Assembly: GCF_905163445.1 (NCBI RefSeq)
Contig: NC_053183.1
Coordinates: 21,488,501 to 21,552,500 of the forward strand
From: Pararge aegeria
Lineage: Eukaryota; Arthropoda; Insecta; Lepidoptera; Nymphalidae
DNA length: 64,000 nucleotides
Direction of reading: 5' to 3'
Of the stretch, positions 25,269-38,335 are shown in pieces. The notes beneath the pieces were generated by a model. The model was not told the origin of the DNA, did no database searches, and saw nothing but the letters and a program-made list of their open reading frames with translations. The translations under genes and the position numbers were made by a program. Position 1 is the stretch's first letter. Each line of letters begins with the position of its first letter.

Positions 25269-28200
25269 GTGGCGTTATGTCTCTATAAAAGTGGTGGTCT
25301 TTTATTATGTTATTTATTAATGGTATTATTTTAATATCATATCAATATTTTACCCCGCACAGGGGGGAGGTACGGGTAGGTAGTGACGAAAAATAACGAT
25401 ACGGGACTCTTACGAGGTCTCGCAATCGGAATGAGTACACTTTAAATATTTTAACGAGGTAAAATTTAAGGGCATTGAGGGTCTGGTGCCAGTGGTGGTT
25501 GATTAGATCCACACACTATACTTTTTATAATTATGTGGCGTTATGTCTCTATAAAAGTGGTGGTCTTTTATTATGTTATTTATTAATGGTATTTTTTTAA
25601 TATCATATCAATATTGTACCCCGCACGGGGGGAGGTAGGGGGGTAGGTAGTGACGAAAAATAACGATACGGGACTCTTACGAGGTCTCGTAATCGGAATG
25701 AGTTTCTGCGACTACCATTGTTTGTCGCGGGTAACGGGGAATCAGGGTTCGATTCCGGTGAGGGAGCCTGAGAAACTGCTACCACATCCAAGGAAGGCAG
25801 CAGGCGCGCAAATAACCCACTACTCCCTGCACGGGGGGGGGGGAGGTACGGGTAGGTAGTGACGAAAAATAACGATACGGGACTCTTACGAGGTCTCGTC
25901 ATCGAATAATCAATACACGAACTGCCCACACACTTGTAAATATAGACGCGCAAGATCGTTACACGAACCGCTTACCATTATAGTAAACTACTATGCAAAC
26001 ACACATAACATATACGCAATAAGGGAACTTTAAATTGGAGATTTTACCCTACCACACCCGTCTGTCTCATTCTGAAAACTATTCAAAATAATTGCTATTT
26101 TTCATTCTCATTCAAATATAAATAATAGTAAATAATATATAATTTTTGACTGAACTGAACCCAAGTGCCCGCCCGGCCTGTGGCCGGGCACCCCTCGTAT
26201 TCATGTTCTAACCTAACCTAACCTAAATCTAGTTTTGACACCTTTAGACTTTAGATTCAAGATTTAATGTGAATATATGCATTAATAAAAACTCATTACT
26301 ATTTTAATACTAGTTATGCTGCTGTTGATGCACTGATGAAAGCCAGATAGCTAGATCAGTGTTTAGTTAGTCGTAGTTGCCGGTGGGCTGAGGTCTAAAG
26401 GAATCCAAACTAGTTTTAAAAGATTTGGATAGGATAGGTTAGGTTAGAACATGAATAAGACGGGTGCCCGGCCGCAGGCCGGTCACTTAGGTTCAGTTCC
26501 GTTTAAAAAAAAAAAAAACAAAAAACAAAACGTACCAATACAAAGTACTCTTATTCATATTAGAAGATATTGTAAAATAACAATTAATTTAATTTTTTTT
26601 TTTTTTTTTCACTTACACATTAGGCCCGTCGCGCCGCGCCACTACTATATGGGGCGAAGGTGCGAAGTCGACGGCGACGACAAAGTACCGAGTCTAAGGA
26701 GACTGATGGCGGCGCCACACAGTGGCGTTATGTCTCTATAAAAGTGGTGGTCTTTTATTATGTTATTTATTAATGGTATTATTTTAATATCATATCAATA
26801 TTGTACCCCGCACAGGGGGGAGGTACGGGTAGGTAGTGACGAAAAATAACGATACGGGACTCTTACGAGGTCTCGCAATCGGAATGAGTACACTTTAAAT
26901 ATTTTAACGAGGTAAAATTTAAGGGCATTGAGGGTCTGGTGCCAGTGGTGGTTGATTAGATCCACACACTATACTTTTTATAATTATGTGGCGTTATGTC
27001 TCTATAAAAGTGGTGGTCTTTTATTATGTTATTTATTAATGGTATTTTTTTAATATCATATCAATATTGTACCCCGCACGGGGGGAGGTAGGGGGGTAGG
27101 TAGTGACGAAAAATAACGATACGGGACTCTTACGAGGTCTCGTAATCGGAATGAGTTTCTGCGACTACCATTGTTTGTCGCGGGTAACGGGGAATCAGGG
27201 TTCGATTCCGGTGAGGGAGCCTGAGAAACTGCTACCACATCCAAGGAAGGCAGCAGGCGCGCAAATTACCCACTACTCCCTGCACGGGGGGGGGGAGGTA
27301 CGGGTAGGTAGTGACGAAAAATAACGATACGGGACTCTTATGAGGTCTCGTCATCGAATAATCAATACACGAACTGCCCACACACTTGTAAATATAGACG
27401 CGCAAGATCGTTACACGAACCGCTTACCATTATAGTAAACTACTATGCAAACACACATAACATATACGCAATAAGGGAACTTTAAATTGGAGATTTTACC
27501 CTACCACACCCGTCTGTCTCATTCTGAAAACTATTCAAAATAATTGCTATTTTTCATTCTCATTCAAATATAAATAATAGTAAATAACATATAATTTTTG
27601 ACTGAACTGAACCCAAGTGCCCGCCCGGCCTGTGGCCGGGCACCCCTCGTATTCATGTTCTAACCTAACCTAACCTAAATCTAGTTTTGACACCTTTAGA
27701 CTTTAGATTCAAGATTTAATGTTAATATATGCATTAATAAAAACTCATTACTATTTTAATACTAGTTATGCTGCTGTTGATGCACTGATGAAAGCCAGAT
27801 AGCTAGATCAGTGTTTAGTTAGTCGTAGTTGCCGGTGGGCTGAGGTCTAAAGGAATCCAAACTAGTTTTAAAAGATTTGGATAGGTTAGGTTAGGTTAGA
27901 ACATGAATAAGACGGGTGCCCGGCCGCAGGCCGGTCACTTAGGTTCAGTTCCGTTTAAAAAAAAAAAAACAAAAAACAAAACGTACCAATACAAAGTACT
28001 CTTATTCATATTAGAAGATATTGTAAAATAACAATTAATTTAATTTTTTTTTTTTTTTTTTCACTTACACATTAGGCCCGTCGCGCCGCGCCACTACTAT
28101 ATGGGGCGAAGGTGCGAAGTCGACGGCGACGACAAAGTACCGAGTCTAAGGAGACTGATGGCGGCGCCACACAGTGGCGTTATGTCTCTATAAAAGTCGT

Positions 28201-29627
28201 GGTCTTTTATTATGTTATTTATTAATGGTATTATTTTAATATCATATCAATATTGTACCCCGCACAGGGGGGAGGTACGGGTAGGTAGTGACGAAAAATA
28301 ACGATACGGGACTCTTACGAGGTCTCGCAATCGGAATGAGTACACTTTAAATATTTTAACGAGGTAAAATTTAAGGGCATTGAGGGTCTGGTGCCAGTGG
28401 TGGTTGATTAGATCCACACACTATACTTTTTATAATTATGTGGCGTTATGTCTCTATAAAAGTGGTGGTCTTTTATTATGTTATTTATTAATGGTATTTT
28501 TTTAATATCATATCAATATTGTACCCCGCACGGGGGGAGGTAGGGGGGTAGGTAGTGACGAAAAATAACGATACGGGACTCTTACGAGGTCTCGTAATCG
28601 GAATGAGTTTCTGCGACTACCATTGTTTGTCGCGGGTAACGGGGAATCAGGGTTCGATTCCGGTGAGGGAGCCTGAGAAACTGCTACCACATCCAAGGAA
28701 GGCAGCAGGCGCGCAAATTACCCACTACTCCCTGCACGGGGGGGGGGAGGTACGGGTAGGTAGTGACGAAAAATAACGATACGGGACTCTTATGAGGTCT
28801 CGTCATCGAATAATCAATACACGAACTGCCCACACACTTGTAAATATAGACGCGCAAGATCGTTACACGAACCGCTTACCATTATAGTAAACTACTATGC
28901 AAACACACATAACATATACGCAATAAGGGAACTTTAAATTGGAGATTTTACCCTACCACACCCGTCTGTCTCATTCTGAAAACTATTCAAAATAATTGCT
29001 ATTTTTCATTCTCATTCAAATATAAATAATAGTAAATAATATATAATTTTTGACTGAACTGAACCCAAGTGCCCGCCCGGCCTGTGGCCGGGCACCCCTC
29101 GTATTCATGTTCTAACCTAACCTAACCTAAATCTAGTTTTGACACCTTTAGACTTTAGATTCAAGATTTAATGTGAATATATGCATTAATAAAAACTCAT
29201 TACTATTTTAATACTAGTTATGCTGCTGTTGATGCACTGATGAAAGCCAGATAGCTAGATCAGTGTTTAGTTAGTCGTAGTTGCCGGTGGGCTGAGGTCT
29301 AAAGGAATCCAAACTAGTTTTAAAAGATTTGGATAGGTTAGGTTAGGTTAGAACATGAATAAGACGGGTGCCCGGCCGCAGGCCGGTCACTTAGGTTCAG
29401 TTCCGTTTAAAAAAAAAAAAAACAAAAAACAAAACGTACCAATACAAAGTACTCTTATTCATATTAGAAGATATTGTAAAATAACAATTAATTTAATTTT
29501 TTTTTTTTTTTTTTTCACTTACACATTAGGCCCGTCGCGCCGCGCCACTACTATATGGGGCGAAGGTGCGAAGTCGACGGCGACGACAAAGTACCGAGTC
29601 TAAGGAGACTGATGGCGGCGCCACACA
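25269..29627 (+). repeat. Three type 2b satellite units
   Basis: Units start at 25269, 26722 and 28174 (1452-1454 bp). They have the type 2 marks plus CCATTGTTTGTCGCG in copy C and AAAAGATTTGG in the right arm. The first reads CAAATAACCC; the second and third read CTTATGAGGTCTCG. The single base C-to-T in TGTTTGTCG tags type 2b throughout. Confidence 0.87.
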
Positions 29628-31552
29628 GTGGCATTATGTCTCTATAAAAGTGGTGGTCTTTTATTATGTTATTTATTAATGGTATTATTTTAATATCATA
29701 TCAATATTGTACCCCGCACAGGGGGGAGGTACGGGTAGGTAGTGACGAAAAATAACGATACGGGACTCTTACGAGGTCTCGCAATCGGAATGAGTACACT
29801 TTAAATATTTTAACGAGGTAAAATTTAAGGGCATTGAGGGTCTGGTGCCAGTGGTGGTTGATTAGATCCACACACTATACTTTTTATAATTATGTGGCGT
29901 TATGTCTCTATAAAAGTGGTGGTCTTTTATTATGTTATTTATTAATGGTATTTTTTTAATATCATATCAATATTGTACCCCGCACGGGGGGAGGTAGGGG
30001 GGTAGGTAGTGACGAAAAATAACGATACGGGACTCTTACGAGGTCTCGTAATCGGAATGAGTTTCTGCGACTACCATTGTTTGTCGCGGGTAACGGGGAA
30101 TCAGGGTTCGATTCCGGTGAGGGAGCCTGAGAAACTGCTACCACATCCAAGGAAGGCAGCAGGCGCGCAAATTACCCACTACTCCCTGCACGGGGGGGGG
30201 GGAGGTACGGGTAGGTAGTGACGAAAAATAACGATACGGGACTCTTACGAGGTCTCGTCATCGAATAATCAATACACGAACTGCCCACACACTTGTAAAT
30301 ATAGACGCGCAAGATCGTTACACGAACCGCTTACCATTATAGTAAACTACTATGCAAACACACATAACATATACGCAATAAGGGAACTTTAAATTGGAGA
30401 TTTTACCCTACCACACCCGTCTGTCTCATTCTGAAAACTATTCAAAATAATTGCTATTTTTCATTCTCATTCAAATATAAATAATAGTAAATAATATATA
30501 ATTTTTGACTGAACTGAACCCAAGTGCCCGCCCGGCCTGTGGCCGAGCACCCCTCGTATTCATGTTCTAACCTAACCTAACCTAAATCTAGTTTTGACAC
30601 CTTTAGACTTTAGATTCAAGATTTAATGTGAATATATGCATTAATAAAAACTCATTACTATTTTAATACTAGTTATGCTGCTGTTGATGCACTGATGAAA
30701 GCCAGATAGCTAGATCAGTGTTTAGTTAGTCGTAGTTGCCGGTGGGCTGAGGTCTAAAGGAATCCAAACTAGTTTTAAAAGATTTGGATAGGTTAGGTTA
30801 GGTTAGAACATGAATAAGACGGGTGCCCGGCCGCAGGCCGGTCACTTAGGTTCAGTTCCGTTTAAAAAAAAAAAAAACAAAAAACAAAACGTACCAATAC
30901 AAAGTACTCTTATTCATATTAGAAGATATTTTTCATTCTCATTCAAATATAAATAATAGTAAATAATATATAATTTTTGACTGAACTGAACCCAAGTGCC
31001 CGCCCGGCCTGTGGCCGAGCACCCCTCGTATTCATGTTCTAACCTAACCTAACCTAAATCTAGTTTTGACACCTTTAGACTTTAGATTCAAGATTTAATG
31101 TGAATATATGCATTAATAAAAACTCATTACTATTTTAATACTAGTTATGCTGCTGTTGATGCACTGATGAAAGCCAGATAGCTAGATCAGTGTTTAGTTA
31201 GTCGTAGTTGCTGGTGGGCTGAGGTCTAAAGGAATCCAAACTAGTTTTAAAAGATTTGGATAGGTTAGGTTAGGTTAGAACATGAATAAGACGGGTGCCC
31301 GGCCGCAGGCCGGTCACTTAGGTTCAGTTCCGTTTAAAAAAAAAAAAAACAAAAAACAAAACGTACCAATACAAAGTACTCTTATTCATATTAGAAGATA
31401 TTGTAAAATAACAATTAATTTAATTTTTTTTTTTTTTTTTCACTTACACATTAGGCCCGTCGCGCTGCGCCACTACTATATGGGGCGAAGGTGCGAAGTC
31501 GACGGCGACGACAAAGTACCGAGTCTAAGGAGACTGATGGCGGCGCCACACA
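29628..31552 (+). repeat. Satellite unit with 472-bp internal duplication
   Basis: The unit is 1925 bp. The segment starting TATTTTTCATTC at 30455 restarts at 30927, just after AGAAGA, so the inverted-repeat module and the poly-A region are present twice. Both borders share TATT, which suggests a short-homology joint. The copies carry the same rare CCGAGCAC change, so the duplication is younger than that change; the second copy has GTTGCTGGTGG. Confidence 0.9.
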
Positions 31553-33010
31553 GTGGCGTTATGTCTCTATAAAAGTGGTGGTCTTTTATTATGTTATTTA
31601 TTAATGGTATTATTTTAATATCATATCAATATTGTACCCCGCACAGGGGGGAGGTACGGGTAGGTAGTGACGAAAAATAACGATACGGGACTCTTACGAG
31701 GTCTCGCAATCGGAATGAGTACACTTTAAATATTTTAACGAGGTAAAATTTAAGGGCATTGAGGGTCTGGTGCCAGTGGTGGTTGATTAGATCCACACAC
31801 TATACTTTTTATAATTATATGGCGTTATGTCTCTATAAAAGTGGTGGTCTTTTATTATGTTATTTATTAATGGTATTTTTTTAATATCATATCAATATTG
31901 TACCCCGCACGGGGGGAGGTAGGGGGGTAGGTAGTGACGAAAAATAACGATACGGGACTCTTACGAGGTCTCGTAATCGGAATGAGTTTCTGCGACTACC
32001 ATTGTTTGTCGCGGGTAACGGGGAATCAGGGTTCGATTCCGGTGAGGGAGCCTGAGAAACTGCTACCACATCCAAGGAAGGCAGCAGGCGCGCAAATTAC
32101 CCACTACTCCCTGCACGGGGGGGGGGGGGGGAGGTACGGGTAGGTAGTGACGAAAAATAACGATACGGGACTCTTACGAGGTCTCGTCATCGAATAATCA
32201 ATACACGAACTGCCCACACACTTGTAAATATAGACGCGCAAGATCGTTACACGAACCGCTTACCATTATAGTAAACTACTATACAAACACACATAACATA
32301 TACGCAATAAGGGAACTTTAAATTGGAGATTTTACCCTACCACACCCGTCTGTCTCATTCTGAAAACTATTCAAAATAATTGCTATTTTTCATTCTCATT
32401 CAAATATAAATAATAGTAAATAATATATAATTTTTGACTGAACTGAACCCAAGTGCCCGCCCGGCCTGTGGCCGAGCACCCCTCGTATTCATGTTCTAAC
32501 CTAACCTAACCTAAATCTAGTTTTGACACCTTTAGACTTTAGATTCAAGATTTAATGTGAATATATGCATTTATAAAAACTCATTACTATTTTAATACTA
32601 GTTATGCTGCTGTTGATGCACTGATGAAAGCCAGATAGCTAGATCAGTGTTTAGTTAGTCGTAGTTGCCGGTGGGCTGAGGTCTAAAGGAATCCAAACTA
32701 GTTTTAAAAGATTTGGATAGGTTAGGTTAGGTTAGAACATGAATAAGACGGGTGCCCGGCCGCAGGCCGGTCACTTAGGTTCAGTTCCGTTTAAAAAAAA
32801 AAAAACAAAAAACAAAACGTACCAATACAAAGTACTCTTATTCATATTAGAAGATATTGTAAAATAACAATTAATTTAATTTTTTTTTTTTTTTTTTTCA
32901 CTTACACATTAGGCCCGTCGCGCCGCGCCACTACTATATGGGGCGAAGGTGCGAAGTCGACGGCGACGACAAAGTACCGAGTCTAAGGAGACTGATGGCG
33001 GCGCCACACA
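31553..33010 (+). repeat. Type 2b unit with long G-tract
   Basis: 1458 bp, with type 2b marks plus CTATACAAAC for CTATGCAAAC and GCATTTATAAAA for GCATTAATAAAA. The G-tract after CTGCAC is about 15 bases (32117-32131) against 8 in type 1. These private changes reappear in the units at 34453 and 36875. Confidence 0.87.
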
Positions 33011-34452
33011 GTGGCGTTATGTCTCTATAAAAGTGGTGGTCTTTTATTATGTTATTTATTAATGGTATTATTTTAATATCATATCAATATTGTACCCCGC
33101 ACAGGGGGGAGGTACGGGTAGGTAGTGACGAAAAATAACGATACGGGACTCTTACGAGGTCTCGCAATCGGAATGAGTACACTTTAAATATTTTAACGAG
33201 GTAAAATTTAAGGGCATTGAGGGTCTGGTGCCAGTGGTGGTTGATTAGATCCACACACTATACTTTTTATAATTATGTGGCGTTATGTCTCTATAAAAGT
33301 GGTGGTCTTTTATTATGTTATTTATTAATGGTATTTTTTTAATATCATATCAATATTGTACCCCGCACGGGGGGAGGTAGGGGGGTAGGTAGTGACGAAA
33401 AATAACGATACGGGACTCTTACGAGGTCTCGTAATCGGAATGAGTTTCTGCGACTACCATTGTCTGTCGCGGGTAACGGGGAATCAGGGTTCGATTCCGG
33501 TGAGGGAGCCTGAGAAACTGCTACCACATCCAAGGAAGGCAGCAGGCGCGCAAATTACCCACTCCCTGCACGGGGGGGGAGGTACGGGTAGGTAGTGACG
33601 AAAAATAACGATACGGGACTCTTACGAGGTCCCGTCATCGAATAATCAATACACGAACTGCCCACACACTTGTAAATATAGACGCGCAAGATCGTTACAC
33701 GAACCGCTTACCATTATAGTAAACTACTATGCAAACACACATAACATATACGCAATAAGAGAACTTTAAATTGGAGATTTTACCCTACCACACCCGTCTG
33801 TCTCATTCTGAAAACTATTCAAAATAATTGCTATTTTTCATTCTCATTCAAATATAAATAATAGTAAATAATATATAATTTTTGACTGAACTGAACCCAA
33901 GTGCCCGGCCTGTGGCCGGGCACCCCTCGTATTCATGTTCTAACCTAACCTAACCTAAATCTAGTTTTGACACCTTTAGACTTTAGATTCAAGATTTAAT
34001 GTGAATATATGCATTAATAAAAACTCATTACTATTTTAATACTAGTTATGCTGCTGTTGATGCACTGATGAAAGCCAGATAGCTAGATCAGTGTTTAGTT
34101 AGTCGTAGTTGCCGGTGGGCTGAGGTCTAAAGGAATCCAAACTAGTTTTAAAAGGTTTGGATAGGTTAGGTTAGGTTAGAACATGAATAAGACGGGTGCC
34201 CGGCCGCAGGCCGGTCACTTAGGTTCAGTTCCGTTTAAAAAAAAAAAAACAAAAAACAAAACGTACCAATACAAAGTACTCTTATTCATATTAGAAGATA
34301 TTGTAAAATAACAATTAATTTAATTTTTTTTTTTTTTTTTCACTTACACATTAGGCCCGTCGCGCCGCGCCACTACTATATGGGGCGAAGGTGCGAAGTC
34401 GACGGCGACGACAAAGTACCGAGTCTAAGGAGACTGATGGCGGCGCCACACA
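33011..34452 (+). repeat. Type 1 unit between type 2b units
   Basis: A 1442-bp unit with type 1 marks throughout, including CACTCCCTGCAC, CCCGTCATCG, AATAAGAGAAC and AAAAGGTTTGG. It sits between two units that share the private type 2b changes. Confidence 0.85.
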
Positions 34453-35432
34453 GTGGCGTTATGTCTCTATAAAAGTGGTGGTCTTTTATTATGTTATTTA
34501 TTAATGGTATTATTTTAATATCATATCAATATTGTACCCCGCACAGGGGGAGGTAGGGGGGTAGGTAGTGACGAAAAATAACGATACGGGACTCTTACGA
34601 GGTCTCGTCATCGAATAATCAATACACGAACTGCCCACACACTTGTAAATATAGACGCGCAAGATCGTTACACGAACCGCTTACCATTATAGTAAACTAC
34701 TATACAAACACACATAACATATACGCAATAAGGGAACTTTAAATTGGAGATTTTACCCTACCACACCCGTCTGTCTCATTCTGAAAACTATTCAAAATAA
34801 TTGCTATTTTTCATTCTCATTCAAATATAAATAATAGTAAATAATATATAATTTTTGACTGAACTGAACCCAAGTGCCCGCCCGGCCTGTGGCCGAGCAC
34901 CCCTCGTATTCATGTTCTAACCTAACCTAACCTAAATCTAGTTTTGACACCTTTAGACTTTAGATTCAAGATTTAATGTGAATATATGCATTTATAAAAA
35001 CTCATTACTATTTTAATACTAGTTATGCTGCTGTTGATGCACTGATGAAAGCCAGATAGCTAGATCAGTGTTTAGTTAGTCGTAGTTGCCGGTGGGCTGA
35101 GGTCTAAAGGAATCCAAACTAGTTTTAAAAGATTTGGATAGGTTAGGTTAGGTTAGAACATGAATAAGACGGGTGCCCGGCCGCAGGCCGGTCACTTAGG
35201 TTCAGTTCCGTTTAAAAAAAAAAAAAACAAAAAACAAAACGTACCAATACAAAGTACTCTTATTCATATTAGAAGATATTGTAAAATAACAATTAATTTA
35301 ATTTTTTTTTTTTTTTTTTTCACTTACACATTAGGCCCGTCGCGCCGCGCCACTACTATATGGGGCGAAGGTGCGAAGTCGACGGCGACGACAAAGTACC
35401 GAGTCTAAGGAGACTGATGGCGGCGCCACACA
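34453..35432 (+). repeat. Chimeric short satellite unit (980 bp)
   Basis: Near 34545-34620 the sequence begins as copy B (CACAGGGGG), continues as copy C (AGGTAGGGGGGTAGG) and then as the type 2 form of copy A (GGTCTCGTCATCG). The loss of about 465 bp matches one 266-bp doublet step plus one 203-bp step, as expected if exchange took place between the similar 18S pieces. The rest is type 2b with CTATACAAAC and GCATTTATAAAA. Confidence 0.88.
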
Positions 35433-36874
35433 GTGGCGTTATGTCTCTATAAAAGTGGTGGTCTTTTATTATGTTATTTATTAATGGTATTATTTTAATA
35501 TCATATCAATATTGTACCCCGCACAGGGGGGAGGTACGGGTAGGTAGTGACGAAAAATAACGATACGGGACTCTTACGAGGTCTCGCAATCGGAATGAGT
35601 ACACTTTAAATATTTTAACGAGGTAAAATTTAAGGGCATTGAGGGTCTGGTGCCAGTGGTGGTTGATTAGATCCACACACTATACTTTTTATAATTATGT
35701 GGCGTTATGTCTCTATAAAAGTGGTGGTCTTTTATTATGTTATTTATTAATGGTATTTTTTTAATATCATATCAATATTGTACCCCGCACGGGGGGAGGT
35801 AGGGGGGTAGGTAGTGACGAAAAATAACGATACGGGACTCTTACGAGGTCTCGTAATCGGAATGAGTTTCTGCGACTACCATTGTCTGTCGCGGGTAACG
35901 GGGAATCAGGGTTCGATTCCGGTGAGGGAGCCTGAGAAACTGCTACCACATCCAAGGAAGGCAGCAGGCGCGCAAATTACCCACTCCCTGCACGGGGGGG
36001 GAGGTACGGGTAGGTAGTGACGAAAAATAACGATACGGGACTCTTACGAGGTCCCGTCAACGAATAATCAATACACGAACTGCCCACACACTTGTAAATA
36101 TAGACGCGCAAGATCGTTACACGAACCGCTTACCATTATAGTAAACTACTATGCAAACACACATAACATATACGCAATAAGAGAACTTTAAATTGGAGAT
36201 TTTACCCTACCACACCCGTCTGTCTCATTCTGAAAACTATTCAAAATAATTGCTATTTTTCATTCTCATTCAAATATAAATAATAGTAAATAATATATAA
36301 TTTTTGACTGAACTGAACCCAAGTGCCCGGCCTGTGGCCGGGCACCCCTCGTATTCATGTTCTAACCTAACCTAACCTAAATCTAGTTTTGACACCTTTA
36401 GACTTTAGATTCAAGATTTAATGTGAATATATGCATTAATAAAAACTCATTACTATTTTAATACTAGTTATGCTGCTGTTGATGCACTGATGAAAGCCAG
36501 ATAGCTAGATCAGTGTTTAGTTAGTCGTAGTTGCCGGTGGGCTGAGGTCTAAAGGAATCCAAACTAGTTTTAAAAGGTTTGGATAGGTTAGGTTAGGTTA
36601 GAACATGAATAAGACGGGTGCCCGGCCGCAGGCCGGTCACTTAGGTTCAGTTCCGTTTAAAAAAAAAAAAACAAAAAACAAAACGTACCAATACAAAGTA
36701 CTCTTATTCATATTAGAAGATATTGTAAAATAACAATTAATTTAATTTTTTTTTTTTTTTTTCACTTACACATTAGGCCCGTCGCGCCGCGCCACTACTA
36801 TATGGGGCGAAGGTGCGAAGTCGACGGCGACGACAAAGTACCGAGTCTAAGGAGACTGATGGCGGCGCCACACA
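35433..36874 (+). repeat. Type 1 unit in the alternating block
   Basis: 1442 bp, with type 1 marks and CCCGTCAACG. It lies between the chimeric unit and a full type 2b unit. Confidence 0.85.
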
Positions 36875-38335
36875 GTGGCGTTATGTCTCTATAAAAGTGG
36901 TGGTCTTTTATTATGTTATTTATTAATGGTATTATTTTAATATCATATCAATATTGTACCCCGCACAGGGGGGAGGTACGGGTAGGTAGTGACGAAAAAT
37001 AACGATACGGGACTCTTACGAGGTCTCGCAATCGGAATGAGTACACTTTAAATATTTTAACGAGGTAAAATTTAAGGGCATTGAGGGTCTGGTGCCAGTG
37101 GTGGTTGATTAGATCCACACACTATACTTTTTATAATTATGTGGCGTTATGTCTCTATAAAAGTGGTGGTCTTTTATTATGTTATTTATTAATGGTATTT
37201 TTTTAATATCATATCAATATTGTACCCCGCACGGGGGGAGGTAGGGGGGTAGGTAGTGACGAAAAATAACGATACGGGACTCTTACGAGGTCTCGTAATC
37301 GGAATGAGTTTCTGCGACTACCATTGTTTGTCGCGGGTAACGGGGAATCAGGGTTCGATTCCGGTGAGGGAGCCTGAGAAACTGCTACCACATCCAAGGA
37401 AGGCAGCAGGCGCGCAAATTACCCACTACTCCCTGCACGGGGGGGGGGGGGGGGGAGGTACGGGTAGGTAGTGACGAAAAATAACGATACGGGACTCTTA
37501 CGAGGTCTCGTCATCGAATAATCAATACACGAACTGCCCACACACTTGTAAATATAGACGCGCAAGATCGTTACACGAACCGCTTACCATTATAGTAAAC
37601 TACTATACAAACACACATAACATATACGCAATAAGGGAACTTTAAATTGGAGATTTTACCCTACCACACCCGTCTGTCTCATTCTGAAAACTATTCAAAA
37701 TAATTGCTATTTTTCATTCTCATTCAAATATAAATAATAGTAAATAATATATAATTTTTGACTGAACTGAACCCAAGTGCCCGCCCGGCCTGTGGCCGAG
37801 CACCCCTCGTATTCATGTTCTAACCTAACCTAACCTAAATCTAGTTTTGACACCTTTAGACTTTAGATTCAAGATTTAATGTGAATATATGCATTTATAA
37901 AAACTCATTACTATTTTAATACTAGTTATGCTGCTGTTGATGCACTGATGAAAGCCAGATAGCTAGATCAGTGTTTAGTTAGTCGTAGTTGCCGGTGGGC
38001 TGAGGTCTAAAGGAATCCAAACTAGTTTTAAAAGATTTGGATAGGTTAGGTTAGGTTAGAACATGAATAAGACGGGTGCCCGGCCGCAGGCCGGTCACTT
38101 AGGTTCAGTTCCGTTTAAAAAAAAAAAAAACAAAAAACAAAACGTACCAATACAAAGTACTCTTATTCATATTAGAAGATATTGTAAAATAACAATTAAT
38201 TTAATTTTTTTTTTTTTTTTTTTCACTTACACATTAGGCCCGTCGCGCCGCGCCACTACTATATGGGGCGAAGGTGCGAAGTCGACGGCGACGACAAAGT
38301 ACCGAGTCTAAGGAGACTGATGGCGGCGCCACACA
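36875..38335 (+). repeat. Type 2b unit with the longest G-tract
   Basis: 1461 bp, with type 2b marks plus CTATACAAAC and GCATTTATAAAA. The G-tract at about 37439-37455 is about 17 bases, the longest in the window. Confidence 0.87.

Noticed and set aside
25603..25953. 116-codon minus-strand frame
   Set aside because: Same rRNA-derived shadow, lengthened by chance where the G-tract length keeps the frame open in one type 2 unit.
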